A DNA stretch of 64,000 bases from Linyphia triangularis (Eukaryota; Arthropoda; Arachnida; Araneae; Linyphiidae). Position numbers and translations under genes: made by a program. The notes beneath the pieces are model-generated. The model was given only the letters and a program-made list of their open reading frames with translations. It did no database searches and had not been told where the DNA came from. Of this stretch, positions 37,365-46,728 are shown one piece after another (the first letter of the stretch is position 1; every line of letters starts with the position of its first letter). The stretch covers positions 59,780,487-59,844,486 of the forward strand of contig OZ021727.1 of NCBI GenBank assembly GCA_963978545.1. Reading direction: 5' to 3'.

Positions 37365-39001
37365 ACAGTTGCTCAGATCAAACCAGAAGTGCAGGTATAC
37401 CCAGACAATTACAGGTGGGAAATTTGAAAATCGAGAATTTAAACAATTTTAACAGTTACAATGTTTTAAATTTACCTATTATTCAAACGGAAATCGCAGG
37501 AATACAATTTAAAGCACTTCTTGATACAGGAGCAAATATCTGCTTATGCTCAAAGGAAGTTTACATGTTAATAAAACAGAAAATCAAAACTAAATGTGTC
37601 GCTTCAAATGTGGTAATTACGACCATAACAGGATCAGTATTAAAATACACAAATTGCATTGAGACGATTTTAAAAGTGGGAAATAAAAGGCTAAAGGTTA
37701 CGTTTTTCGTCTCAAGCGAAAGGTTTCAAGAGCAATTTCAGATTATTTTAGGCATGCAGTTTCTGAGTGAAAATAGGGTAATTGTAAACTTACGTGAGGG
37801 TAAACTGGAGTTTCTAGACAAGACAACAGTCAAATTCTGTGACTCTACCCTTTGCATAAAAGGGGAGTCAAATTCTGTTTTCTTGACACATGCAGTCATC
37901 TTAGAGCCTGGTGAAGCGAGTTTCATTAAATTGAGAAGCAAGGATTACACAAATAAAAATTTTGAGGGGGACATTTGTTTCACACCTATGCAACTTAATA
38001 ATCGACTAGAGTGTAGCATGTCCATTAACTACATGAAGAATAATGAATTTAGTACATTGGTTCAAAACAAATCACCAGACACTCTTCACTTAAATAAATC
38101 GATGAAAGTTGGGTATTTTGAAAAAGATTTTCAAATTGATGATTCGCAAAAATCAAACACACAAATGATTAACTTGATTACGGCTACTGAGGAAATTAAG
38201 CATTTGCGTGAACGGGAATTTAGCATCATCGATTTTGATTTGAGTCACCTCAACGATAACAACAGCAAAATTCTGAGTCAATTATTACAGGAAAACTACA
38301 TGGTGTTTTCAAAATCCATGAAAACTTTAGGCCATTGTGATGCTATAAAACCTAATATAATCTTAAAACATGATTCTGCAATTGGGTGTAAGCCTTATCC
38401 CATCCCCCATCTTCTAAGAGAAGAGGCAAAAATTCAAATTGACACTCTTTTGGAAGCCAACATCATTCGAAAGTCAAACACGAATTTTTTGGCACCTGTG
38501 CTTATGGTCAAAAAAAAGGCAGAAAATAATGACGATAAGAAACGCTTTCGATTATGTTTGGATATGCGTCTTTTGAATTCTTTAATTGTTAAAGCACCAC
38601 AGATCTTACCAAAAATCAAAGATTTGGTCACAGATTTAAGTGGGTACCGATTTTACAGCATTATTGATTTTAATAGCGCATTCTTACAGTTAAGCATGGA
38701 GGAACATTCTGAAAAGTTTGGATTTGCCTCAATGTGGGGTACTTATAAATTTGTCCGTCTACCTTATGGTTTTGTCACAGCGTCATCTATATTCCAAAAT
38801 TTGATACATGAGATATTGGGAGATTTGATAAGTTATGGAATTCGTTTCTTTATTGATGACGTAATAATTCCTTCAAACTGCTTTGAAGAAATGATACATA
38901 AGCTGCAGTTAGTATTCGAGAGATTAAGGGCTAACAACTTAACTTTAAGTGCTGAGAAATGCAATTTCTTTAGGGAGAAAATCACATATTTGGGATAATA
39001 A
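37331..39001 (+). CDS. pol: Pol part 1 of the inner element: protease and most of reverse transcriptase
   Basis: Entered by -1 frameshift from gag; numbering below is from a GTG at 37415. The aspartic protease has its active-site motif LLDTGA at 35-40 and its closing ILGMQFL at 111-117. The reverse transcriptase includes the PYPIP segment (about 327-331), RLCLDMRLLN (about 379-388) and the first catalytic aspartate in IIDFNSAFLQL (D418). LPYGFVTASSIFQ follows, then the catalytic pair in RFFIDDVII (D481, D482). The usual Y/F-x-DD motif is present as FIDD. The frame stops at two consecutive TAA codons (38996-39001) just after the ITYLG motif that precedes the RT thumb. The same frame continues downstream, so the break is two adjacent nonsense codons rather than a shift. 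Confidence 0.92.
38996..39001 (+). other. Two adjacent in-frame stop codons within pol
   Basis: TAA TAA directly follows the TYLG motif at the end of the RT palm. Both flanking segments are in the same frame, and the downstream text (ISQTGITPTEYN) is the normal continuation of a Gypsy RT. This disables full-length Pol in this copy unless read through. Confidence 0.9.
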
Positions 39002-41269
39002 ATTTCACAAACAGGAATCACTCCAACAGAATATAACACTCAAAAAATCACCTGCTTCCAAACTCCTAAAAACATCAAGGAATTACGTCGATTCAATGGT
39101 TTGACTAATTTTTATCGTGATAGTATTAAGAACTATGCTAACTACACAAGTGTTTTGGAGGAATTAACAAAAAAAAACACACCGTTTGTTTGGACAGAAA
39201 GGCATAATGTAGCTTTTCAAAATCTACAAAGACAATTTTTTACCAAACCCTTTTTAAAACAGGTCAATATTAAAGAGAAATTTTATCTCGCATGTGACGC
39301 TTCGAAAATGTCAGTTGGAGCCAGTCTTTTTCAGTATCATGGTGACAAACTTTGTCCTGTTGCGTATTTCTCTAAAAAGAACTCACAATTTGAGGAAAAG
39401 CAGCCAGCGATTTATCTTGAGCTTATTGCTTTACATAAATCAATCTTACACTTCTGTGAGTATTTGTATGGGGGCACATTTACTGTTTTTTCTGACCACA
39501 GACCACTACAGTATTTCTCCAAACTTCAAAACAAGTCAAATAAAATTACAAGGATTTTAAATGAATTGGCTTATTACTCTTTCGACATACAGTACATCAG
39601 AGGTATTGACAACGTTTTACCGGACTATTTGTCACGTATGGTCAATATACCAAATATTGAGGTCACATTGGACACAGATACTACGAGAATTAAAGAAATT
39701 CTTTCAGAGGGTTCTAAAAATGTAGATGATACTATACCTAAAACAAACCTTGCTTCTGTAAATACCATACTCAGTACACCACAGGCTCAGTATAACCAAA
39801 ACATTGGAACAGTTTCACAATCCGAAGGTTCCGTTCACATCAACAAAGAAGATCAAGCTTGGGAGAATTGTGTAGTCAATCAGCTGAAAAGCTCAAACAT
39901 CATACATCATTTATCTGATAACAAGGGTCATAAATTAGATGATACTAATATTCTTATGGAACAAAATAGGGATCTTAACATTCTGGAAATTAAGGAAGCT
40001 TTACACAAAGATAATGGCAAATTGAAGGCAAAATTTAAAAATTATTTTGTGGATGAAGATTCTGGATTACTTATGTTCAAGAGAAAAATTACAGAAAACG
40101 ATGTAGATAGCTACATGTTTAATGTGGTTCTACCGGACACATTACAAATTCACGCAATTCAAAACGCACATTTTACACATTTTGGCATAGCTAAAACGTT
40201 TCAATTTTTAATGCAAAAATTTCACTGGAAAGGGTTATATTCGGATGTCACAAATTACATTAAGAGTTGTGAAACTTGCAATAGAGTGAAGCGAAGCTAT
40301 CAAAAGTTCAAACCGCAAGGATTTGCACATATTCCAAATAGAATTGGAGCACAGTTATCTATGGATATTTTGGGACCGCTCAAGTGTGGCGCTTACGTAT
40401 TAAGTATCATAGAAAATTTTAGTAGATACTTAGATCTATATAAATTAGAATCAATTGGATCACAACAAATAGCTAAGTGTCTCATGCAGTACATTTCTAG
40501 ATACGGCGTACCAGAAACCATTTTATCAGACAATTGTAGTAACTTCATTTCTAAGGGCTTTATCGAATTAAACAGATTATTAGGGGTACACCTTATACAC
40601 ACACCTGTTTACGCTCCTTGGTGCAACGGTAAAGTCGAGTCCACGAATTTAGAGATTAAGAACACCATCTTAGCTTTAAAAGAGCAAAAAATTGATCTAC
40701 AATCAGCATTAGATATTCATAAGGCAATGTATAACAGTTCAATTCACTCTACGACAAGCTTTTCCCCTTCACAGCTATTTTTTGGTCGTAAAATAGAACC
40801 TATATTCAGCACAATGAAGGTTTGTAAAAAATCAAATTTAGATTGGTTGGGATATCCTAATTACGTTGAGAAAACAATGCTACAAATAGAAGAATGTAGG
40901 AAACAGGCTTTTAAACACATTGAAATTGCACAATTGACACAGCAAAATTATGCTATCAGTAAATCACACAAGAGACATTTCACAGTTGACAGTATTGTGT
41001 ACTACAAAACCCCAGGCAAGTTTAAAAAGTATTTCACAGGACCCTACAAGATTACAAAGATACACACAAAAAACCTCTTTGACATTCAATTGTTAACATC
41101 CCCCCAAATCGTTAAGACACGCATCCACATCTGTAGTTTAAAACTAGCAGAAAAGAGATACGATAAATTTATCTTGGAAAAGGGAATAGATCACAAAAAT
41201 AATTCTGACCTTCAGGCATCTTTACCACACCGGTACGATCTTAGAAGTAAAGATCGCGTTCAGCGATAA
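39002..41269 (+). CDS. pol: Pol part 2 of the inner element: RT thumb, RNase H and integrase
   Basis: Continues in the pol frame; residues are numbered from the Met at 39101. The RNase H has its acidic set: D66 in LACDASKMSVGA, E107 in AIYLELIAL, D132 in FSDHRPLQYF and D175 in VLPDYLSR. The integrase has a zinc-binding domain with histidines H357 and H360 and cysteines C390 and C393 (CETC). Its catalytic core is D422 (SMDILGP), D477 (LSDNCSNF) and E513 (NGKVES). There are 35 residues between the last two, a DD35E arrangement. A GPY-like motif (TGPYKITKI) lies near the C-terminus, and the protein ends in RYDLRSKDRVQR. All catalytic residues are present. The only visible defect is the double stop upstream. 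Confidence 0.93.
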   Translation: MSQTGITPTEYNTQKITCFQTPKNIKELRRFNGLTNFYRDSIKNYANYTSVLEELTKKNTPFVWTERHNVAFQNLQRQFFTKPFLKQVNIKEKFYLACDASKMSVGASLFQYHGDKLCPVAYFSKKNSQFEEKQPAIYLELIALHKSILHFCEYLYGGTFTVFSDHRPLQYFSKLQNKSNKITRILNELAYYSFDIQYIRGIDNVLPDYLSRMVNIPNIEVTLDTDTTRIKEILSEGSKNVDDTIPKTNLASVNTILSTPQAQYNQNIGTVSQSEGSVHINKEDQAWENCVVNQLKSSNIIHHLSDNKGHKLDDTNILMEQNRDLNILEIKEALHKDNGKLKAKFKNYFVDEDSGLLMFKRKITENDVDSYMFNVVLPDTLQIHAIQNAHFTHFGIAKTFQFLMQKFHWKGLYSDVTNYIKSCETCNRVKRSYQKFKPQGFAHIPNRIGAQLSMDILGPLKCGAYVLSIIENFSRYLDLYKLESIGSQQIAKCLMQYISRYGVPETILSDNCSNFISKGFIELNRLLGVHLIHTPVYAPWCNGKVESTNLEIKNTILALKEQKIDLQSALDIHKAMYNSSIHSTTSFSPSQLFFGRKIEPIFSTMKVCKKSNLDWLGYPNYVEKTMLQIEECRKQAFKHIEIAQLTQQNYAISKSHKRHFTVDSIVYYKTPGKFKKYFTGPYKITKIHTKNLFDIQLLTSPQIVKTRIHICSLKLAEKRYDKFILEKGIDHKNNSDLQASLPHRYDLRSKDRVQR

Positions 41270-43612
41270 CTTCTCACGATTCCTAGGACAAGACTTGGAT
41301 TGACAAACAATAAAAAAAAGCGCTGTCATTCTCTGGCTAGACGAGGGAACTCGTAAATTTAAAAGTCTTAGCTTTTGTCAATCTTTGCTACGGGAGTATT
41401 CAGCACGCATGAATTGGTCATAAATATTGTCGCGTAGAGTCTTGTTGACACTAATGGCGAGGGACGCGTCGGCAAATGACTGTCTGCATTTTGGCGGGAA
41501 AAAGGGCGAATGTTGGTCACTTTCAGAACAGGTTTTTTTTTTTTTTTTTCTGTGGGGAACATATAGTTCTCCGGTCTCAGAAAGGGTGTGTGACGTCATC
41601 AGACGGGGAGAGGTCTGACCGCTTCTGTCACGTGACTTGCCAGGGAGAACGAAGTTTGTGTTTTTGTGTTGTTTTTCTTTTTGGAGAGTTCTGAGGGGCG
41701 ATTTTTCGTTTTTTTCTCTCCCCACTTTAACAGAGGTAGCGGAAGTCGGTTTTTGTTTTTTTTAAGGCCAACGAGGGGGTCGTCGAATTTTTTTTTTGGT
41801 AGCGATTTGTTGCACTGGAATTAATGAGACATTTGGTCTCTTTTCGATTAATGTATGGCATTGTTTTTTTTAATGGGTTAGATTAAGGCGTTTTTGAACA
41901 CTGAAACTGATAGGAATCTGCTGTTAGGCAGGCAAAAGGAGCGGATTTAGTGTCGGGTGTCTTACTTTTATGTGCTCTGGATTAATTTGATCAACAGAAC
42001 GCGTTCACGCTGTTGATTTTGGATCGTAGCTCTGATTATACGAGTGTGTTGTCTACGATATTAGTAATTAATTCATGATTGGAATTGGTGATTAAGGATG
42101 TTAATTATGTTGGCAATTGGTGGTGTAAATTAATTTTTGGATGGAAACTTAATGCTTTGTTCTGGTTATGTAATAAAAAATCAAGGGAAGTTTAAGAAAA
42201 AAATGATATAAAAGGGAGATAAGACTAAGTATATTTGTATTTTTCTACTTTGGTTAATGAAAGTTAAATGGTATTTTTTTTTTCTTTTTTCTATTTTGAT
42301 TTTGAGCAGTCTTTCATGTGAGGATTACTAATAATAGTTGATTAGGTTAAAAGTTTAGGACTGGCTGAGTATTTATGAGTCTTGGAATTGTCATTTTTCT
42401 GTATCAAAAAATCTAAACAGATCTGCTTTTACAATGAAGTAGAATGGCGTGCTGCCTTGCGCAAAGTAGCATTCCTAAATTTTTGCTACAGCTGAATATC
42501 ACCGCTGGCCAGAGATTTACAGTGAAGCAGAAATAGTTCTTCAGAATGGTCAGATTTCGTCAGAGATACAGTACTCGCTTTCCAGACTACTCAGCGATTT
42601 CAATCAGACCACGACAACGCAGCAACAGGTGCAACAGATGTTTCCATACCACACCACCAGATGGCAGTCCTCAACAAGCTACACCGAACGACTGCGAAAT
42701 TCCAAGCAGCGGAGTCCGAGAGACGTGGACCGTGGACATACGAATTGATGGGAGGACCCAACATGCCCCATTCGACACCTGTGGGACAGGGCGGAGCTAC
42801 CTTCCGGCATCATCACAGCAGACGACACACAGAGAATGTTCCGATGTTCCGGTTACAGAGATCAGCAAGCTTGACCTGGCCATACAGTAGGAGGCCGTCA
42901 CTCACCCAAGTCCGCGAAGTTGGAGAAAGGAACAGGTAGCAAAGCAGGCCACACCCCTCTCAGTTTTCCTTTGACTCCTCATCACCAATGCAATGGCAAC
43001 TGAACACATTTTCCCCTGGCCATCCACTTTGATTGAGGGCCACACGACATCCAGGTAAAACTATTCTTTTTTTGCTCCTGGGTAACTCGATCTTCAGGGA
43101 ACAAGAGAAGACAGACATTCTAGTGACATTGCAAGTGTGAACAATAAACTGTTTTCTTTCCGATGCACAAACTTTTTGCTAGGAATGTTCAACACCTTTA
43201 GGATAACACAGAACAACAATACTGTGTTAGATGGTCACAATAAACTGAACTCTTTGACTATGGAGATTTACAAACTATGAAACTAGAAAAACTTACACAA
43301 TGACGATTGAGAACGTTGTTCATGAACCAACTTCTTTTTCTTTCCCTTCTAAATTATACCTTGTGTTTTCCTGGTTACATCTTCATGTTGTTTTTTATTT
43401 ATATATTTTTGCTCTTTAACAATGTTACAAAAAATTGTGATTGGTCATATTTCAGTGTGCAACTATCTGCTTGTAATTTCATGCTTTTACACATCATCTT
43501 TCATTCTTGTGTATTTTTTTGCAGTTACTTTATGGAATGCTGTGAGTGTTTTATTTTTTAATTTTTAGCTGGCTGAGTGGAATTTCTTTAAAATTTTTGT
43601 TGAGGTGATAAA
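41270..43612 (+). other. Long region between pol and the 3' LTR of the inner element
   Basis: About 2.3 kb, unusually long for a Gypsy element without an envelope gene. I see no ORF with envelope features. It contains a CpG-rich stretch (about 41400-41760) with a full CRE palindrome TGACGTCA (41591-41598), an E-box TCACGTGAC (41628-41636) and an 18-base T run. An AT-rich stretch with T runs follows (41760-42430). A GC-richer block lies at 42440-43040, and ordinary AT-rich DNA reaches the LTR. It may be a captured sequence or a decayed third gene. No convincing polypurine tract precedes the LTR. Confidence 0.55.
42700..42890 (+). pseudogene. Possible decayed retropepsin-like fragment
   Basis: One frame contains TWTVDIRIDGRTQHAPFDT followed by GRSYLPAS. 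This resembles the start of a retroviral-type protease (beta strand, then D-T/S-G, then a LP motif), but the active-site glycine context is disrupted. Overlapping frames are also open for 90-115 codons, as expected of GC-rich non-coding DNA, so this could be coincidence. If real, it is a relic of another element carried between pol and the LTR. Confidence 0.2.
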
Positions 43613-44275
43613 TGTCATGCTGTATATCCACAGACATTTTACAAATTTTATTAAGGGGTCTGTTTAAAACTGCAACAAGTGCATAGCCCCTTAAGTTTCT
43701 GTCCGAAGCTTTTGGGGGAATATTTAAACAGGGGTTTGGCCAATTGGTCAAATAAGAGTTGGCGATTCCATAAAGGATTCGAGCCGCTCCAATGGCGTAG
43801 AGAGAGAAGTTTTGATGTAATTATGAGGGGGATCGTAAGAGACAGAAGGAAATTGGGGAGATAGCAAGTCGGTCAAGCGGTGATGCCTGAGTGAGAGATG
43901 CATTTTTATCGGACGCAATTTCATGCACATGAATTCGCCATTTTCCTGACCCTGATATGCCAGTAAGTGAAATTTCTTGATTCAAATGCTCAGCCAGTTT
44001 TTATACTGTATAGTAATCAAAAGTGTCAATATGATTTATTAGTTGTTCTATGATATCTTTATGATATGTTATATTTTGCTTTTAATCTATGGATGTCAGC
44101 ACTGACTTAACTAAGCGTGCTTTGAGGAAATGTTTTGTCTAAATACCTATTGTTCATGAATAAATATCATTTCAAGTTACGAATTTGAGTTATTGCAACG
44201 CTTTAACTTATGCACGAAATTAAGTTCCTTTAGATTAATTCTGACGTTTGTTAATTAACCACTATACTCACGGCA
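43613..44275 (+). repeat. 3' LTR of the inner element
   Basis: 663 bp, the same length as the 5' LTR and without any difference noticed over the whole length. It is followed by GATCG, the second copy of the target duplication. Confidence 0.96.
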
Positions 44276-44840
44276 GATCGTGCAAAGGAACTTCGCCTCT
44301 CCATGTTTGCAGCTGGCTTTTCTCAAAATTCAGCGTAATTCCATTTTTCTTCAAAAAGTCTTGTCCGAGAATGCACGGATCTACAATTTCGGCAACATAA
44401 ACGGTGTGCTTGTAGGTGTTAAATCCAAGGGCAATGTCCACTTGCAATTTCCCATGAACAGAGATATTACCACCAGACACAGTTTGTAGAGAAACAGAGG
44501 GCGCTGTGTAGAGGAGTCGGCTGTTCAGGCGACGAGCCACGTCCGTCCTTACGATCGTTACGTTCGCTCCCGAATCGACGATTAGACGACATGGAGTTCC
44601 GTTGATCTCCCCCTTCACGAATAAACCCTGGTTTCCTCCTTGTCGGGATGAAACGTGGAAACGACTGGTCGGGGCTTCACCTGTTCTACATTGCAGCTTC
44701 TGCCCTGCGAGATGGCATCTTCTTAGATTCAGTTGTGGAGAATCCGTGGTAGTGTTATCCCTTCTCTTTTTCAAATCAAGGCAGTTTCGTCGTAGATGCC
44801 CTTCCCGTTTGCAGTGCCAGCAAACGACTCTGGTCCTTCG
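44276..44840 (-). pseudogene. pol: Outer element pol, 5' part: zinc knuckle and protease
   Basis: On the minus strand the frame first encodes a CCHC zinc knuckle, CWHCKREGHLRRNC (C-X2-C-X4-H-X4-C, 44822-44781). About 90 residues later is an aspartic protease with IVDSGANVTIV (active site D-S-G) and the closing CILGQDFL. The frame then meets the target duplication and the inner element. The flanking frames agree, so the linker once continued into the segment at 35427. The knuckle is in a different frame from gag; a +1 step is needed to connect the two, either through mutation or a programmed shift. No ATG precedes it, so translation would depend on gag. Confidence 0.82.
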
Positions 44841-46014
44841 ATCCCTCAGGAATATTTCTCATAATTCGCTCCATCTTGTTTTCCAGTTCTTGAAACTTCT
44901 TCGTGAAAAGTTCAGAGGAATCGTCTGCCAATGTTCCACGTACGAAACGCCGGTCTTTTCTAGAAGCCTGCTGTGCGGCTTCTACTCTCATGGCATAGAC
45001 GAGGGTGGACTTCAGATCTTTGCTGTCTGACATCCTGGTAGCTTGCTGTATGTCGGGATCTTTGATGGCATCCACGAAATACTGAAGAGACAGGTTATCT
45101 CGTACGTCCGAGGGACAGTCTGGGAAAGCGAGGAGCGACAGTCTTTCTATATCCGATGCCAATTCTTGAAGAGTTTCATTGGCCTTCTGTTGTCTCACTT
45201 TCAATTGCAGTCTGTTGTAATCCTTTAGATGCTGCTCCCCAAACCTTAACTCCAACGCACTTGCCAGCGCCACGAATTCTCCCCGCTTCTCTTCAGGTAG
45301 TGTCTGTAAAATGTCAGCAGCTTCACCTCGAAGAGATGCTGCGAGATGGAATGCTTTCGAAGTATCGTCCCAACCATTCGCAGAAGCAATCATTTCAAAT
45401 TGCGTTTGATAAACGCGCCAAGACGACTTCCCATCAAAAGGGGCCACTTTGATGTTAGAGCGCGGCGCCATAAAGGGGATGGAAGCGTTATCCCCATTAG
45501 GTGACGCTATGGCCAGAGCTTCACGCGTTTCCATTTTTCGCAGCCTTTCTTCTACAACGTCAATGAATTTGTCTTGCTCTTCCTTTAAGGTGGACACTTT
45601 TTCTTGCACGGTGGAAACTTTTTCTTGCACGGTGGAAACTTTTTCTTGCACGGTGGAAACTTTTTCTTCAACTTCATTTCTCACTGTCTTAAGATCTTCT
45701 CTGACATCCAAAATATCCGCCTTCATTGATTGAAGAACACTCTCTGTGCGCTCTATAAATCTATCAACGGACGCAGAAGATGATTCTTGCTTGGATGCTA
45801 AAGCTTTAATATCCGATGATGTTGCTTCTTGGCTGGCGACGATTGTGGCGGCAAGTTCGGCGTTAGTCGTTTCTTGGCGGGATTGACCAGCGGCGATTGA
45901 TTCTTGTCCGGCTTTTATTTCAACCGCGGTGGTTTCCTGTTGGGCCTTCATTCCAACAATAATTTCCATCAACTGCTTCATTTGGTCTTCCATCATTCCT
46001 CTAGTTGTCGGCAT
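44776..46014 (-). CDS. gag: Gag of the outer element
   Basis: An open frame of 412 codons beginning MPTTRGMMEDQMKQLMEI. The N-terminal 165 residues are a predicted long coiled coil rich in Glu, Gln, Ala and Lys, including a heptad-length repeat EKVSTVQ (about residues 117-143). The capsid-like domain follows from about 186 (IKVAPFDGKSSWRVYQTQF, then LRGEAADILQTLP, ELRFGEQH and YFVDAI). This is a layout typical of arthropod Gypsy Gag. It ends prematurely in TTKLP, running through the DNA of the zinc knuckle in the wrong frame. The knuckle is readable in the +1 frame, so the C-terminal nucleocapsid part is lost unless frameshifting occurs. Confidence 0.88.
   Translation of the reverse strand: MPTTRGMMEDQMKQLMEIIVGMKAQQETTAVEIKAGQESIAAGQSRQETTNAELAATIVASQEATSSDIKALASKQESSSASVDRFIERTESVLQSMKADILDVREDLKTVRNEVEEKVSTVQEKVSTVQEKVSTVQEKVSTLKEEQDKFIDVVEERLRKMETREALAIASPNGDNASIPFMAPRSNIKVAPFDGKSSWRVYQTQFEMIASANGWDDTSKAFHLAASLRGEAADILQTLPEEKRGEFVALASALELRFGEQHLKDYNRLQLKVRQQKANETLQELASDIERLSLLAFPDCPSDVRDNLSLQYFVDAIKDPDIQQATRMSDSKDLKSTLVYAMRVEAAQQASRKDRRFVRGTLADDSSELFTKKFQELENKMERIMRNIPEGSKDQSRLLALQTGRASTTKLP
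45590..45669 (-). repeat. 21-bp coding minisatellite within the outer gag
   Basis: Units of GTGGAAACTTTTTCTTGCAC and one more base repeat three times, with a diverged fourth unit at the left end (GGTGGACACTTTTT). They encode the seven-residue EKVSTVQ repeat, so expansion keeps both frame and heptad register. Confidence 0.9.
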
Positions 46015-46030
46015 TCAAAATTACGAGAAC

Positions 46031-46046
46031 CCCACTTCTGACACCA
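46031..46046 (-). other. Primer-binding site of the outer element (tRNA-Leu)
   Basis: On the minus strand TGGTGTCAGAAGTGGG begins one base after the 5' LTR. It is complementary to the 3' end of animal tRNA-Leu genes (CCCACTTCTGACA plus the added CCA), as I recall that tRNA sequence. This marks the start of minus-strand DNA synthesis. Confidence 0.75.
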
Positions 46047-46047
46047 C

Positions 46048-46511
46048 TGTTATGAATTTTTCCACTGAGGCAATGATGGCACAGTTTTCACGGTTTAAAA
46101 ATATTTATTCTCTCTTCAGAAAACTCACAAAATTTATTCACAGGCAATAGTTTAATTACTCTCAAGCTTCAACACAAGCTTCAACAAAAATAACTTCGAA
46201 TTCAGCGATTATACAAGCTCACTCCAATAAACAACAAAGTGATCAGCTTTCAACGAAATCTGAAGTCAATCTGAAAACTTTCCCGTTCTCCAGTCTTTTT
46301 ATATACAAGCGCGTGAGACATTCTCGAAATTTCAAGCCAATTCATAGAAAAGAAATATCTCGAAACTTCTCGATGCTTTAGGTGTTGCCACCTTTTTCTA
46401 ACTTGTATAATCGTTATTAATTAATAAATAAAATAAGATAAAAATAAATTACAATAGAATTTTGAAATAATACGTCACTATTTACAATATATACAGACAA
46501 TTTGTGCAACA
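46048..46511 (-). repeat. 5' LTR of the outer element
   Basis: 464 bp, TG...CA ends, three differences from the other LTR, followed on the right by the target duplication ATAC (46512-46515). It is at the right end because the element is on the minus strand. Confidence 0.95.
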
Positions 46512-46728
46512 ATACTTATCTTCGTTACCATTTAAGCAACGTCTGACTAAGTGCTTCGTTGAATCATAAAAAAACAGTAATGATTGTTGACATTGTATGG
46601 CAGTGTTTGTCAAGCAGCTAGAGTTAAAATTTATATTTTTCCTGAGGATCACAAGTTTAAGCCCTCACTCCACTTAAAGGTTGGCTTGTAGAATAAGGTG
46701 TGATTCTGTACTATAAATTTGTATGTAT

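Larger units (their letters stand above)
35428..44275 (+). mobile_element. Inner Ty3/Gypsy-type LTR retrotransposon (young, nested)
   Basis: The 8,848-bp element has 663-bp LTRs (35428-36090 and 43613-44275), in which I found no difference by eye, and a perfect 5-bp target duplication GATCG (35423-35427 and 44276-44280). It lies on the plus strand inside the minus-strand outer element. Order: 5' LTR, short leader, gag, a -1 frameshift site, pol (protease, reverse transcriptase, RNase H, integrase), a 2.3-kb region without a clear gene, 3' LTR. The PR-RT-RH-IN order assigns it to Ty3/Gypsy (Metaviridae). Identical LTRs imply recent insertion. Pol is interrupted by two adjacent stop codons in RT, so this copy is probably not autonomous as it stands. 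No envelope gene was recognised. Confidence 0.95.
34152..46511 (-). mobile_element. Outer Ty3/Gypsy-type LTR retrotransposon, internally deleted and interrupted
   Basis: Two 464-bp LTRs (34152-34615 and 46048-46511) start TGTTGCAC and end AACA on the minus strand. They differ at only three positions that I can see. The element is flanked by ATAC at 34148-34151 and 46512-46515, a 4-bp target duplication. Read on the minus strand the order is 5' LTR, primer site, gag, zinc knuckle, protease, linker, end of integrase, polypurine tract, 3' LTR. Reverse transcriptase, RNase H and most of integrase are missing. The inner element (35428-44275) splits the linker just after protease. Without the inner element the unit would be only about 3.5 kb, so it is a non-autonomous deletion derivative that must have moved, if at all, with help in trans. 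Confidence 0.92.

Noticed and set aside
41378..41725. A 115-codon minus-strand frame between pol and the inner 3' LTR as an antisense env or accessory gene
   Set aside because: It crosses a T-tract, has no signal peptide, membrane segment or recognisable motif, and overlaps open frames on the other strand.
44602..45733. Plus-strand frames of 60-142 codons
   Set aside because: They are antisense to the outer gag and protease frames.
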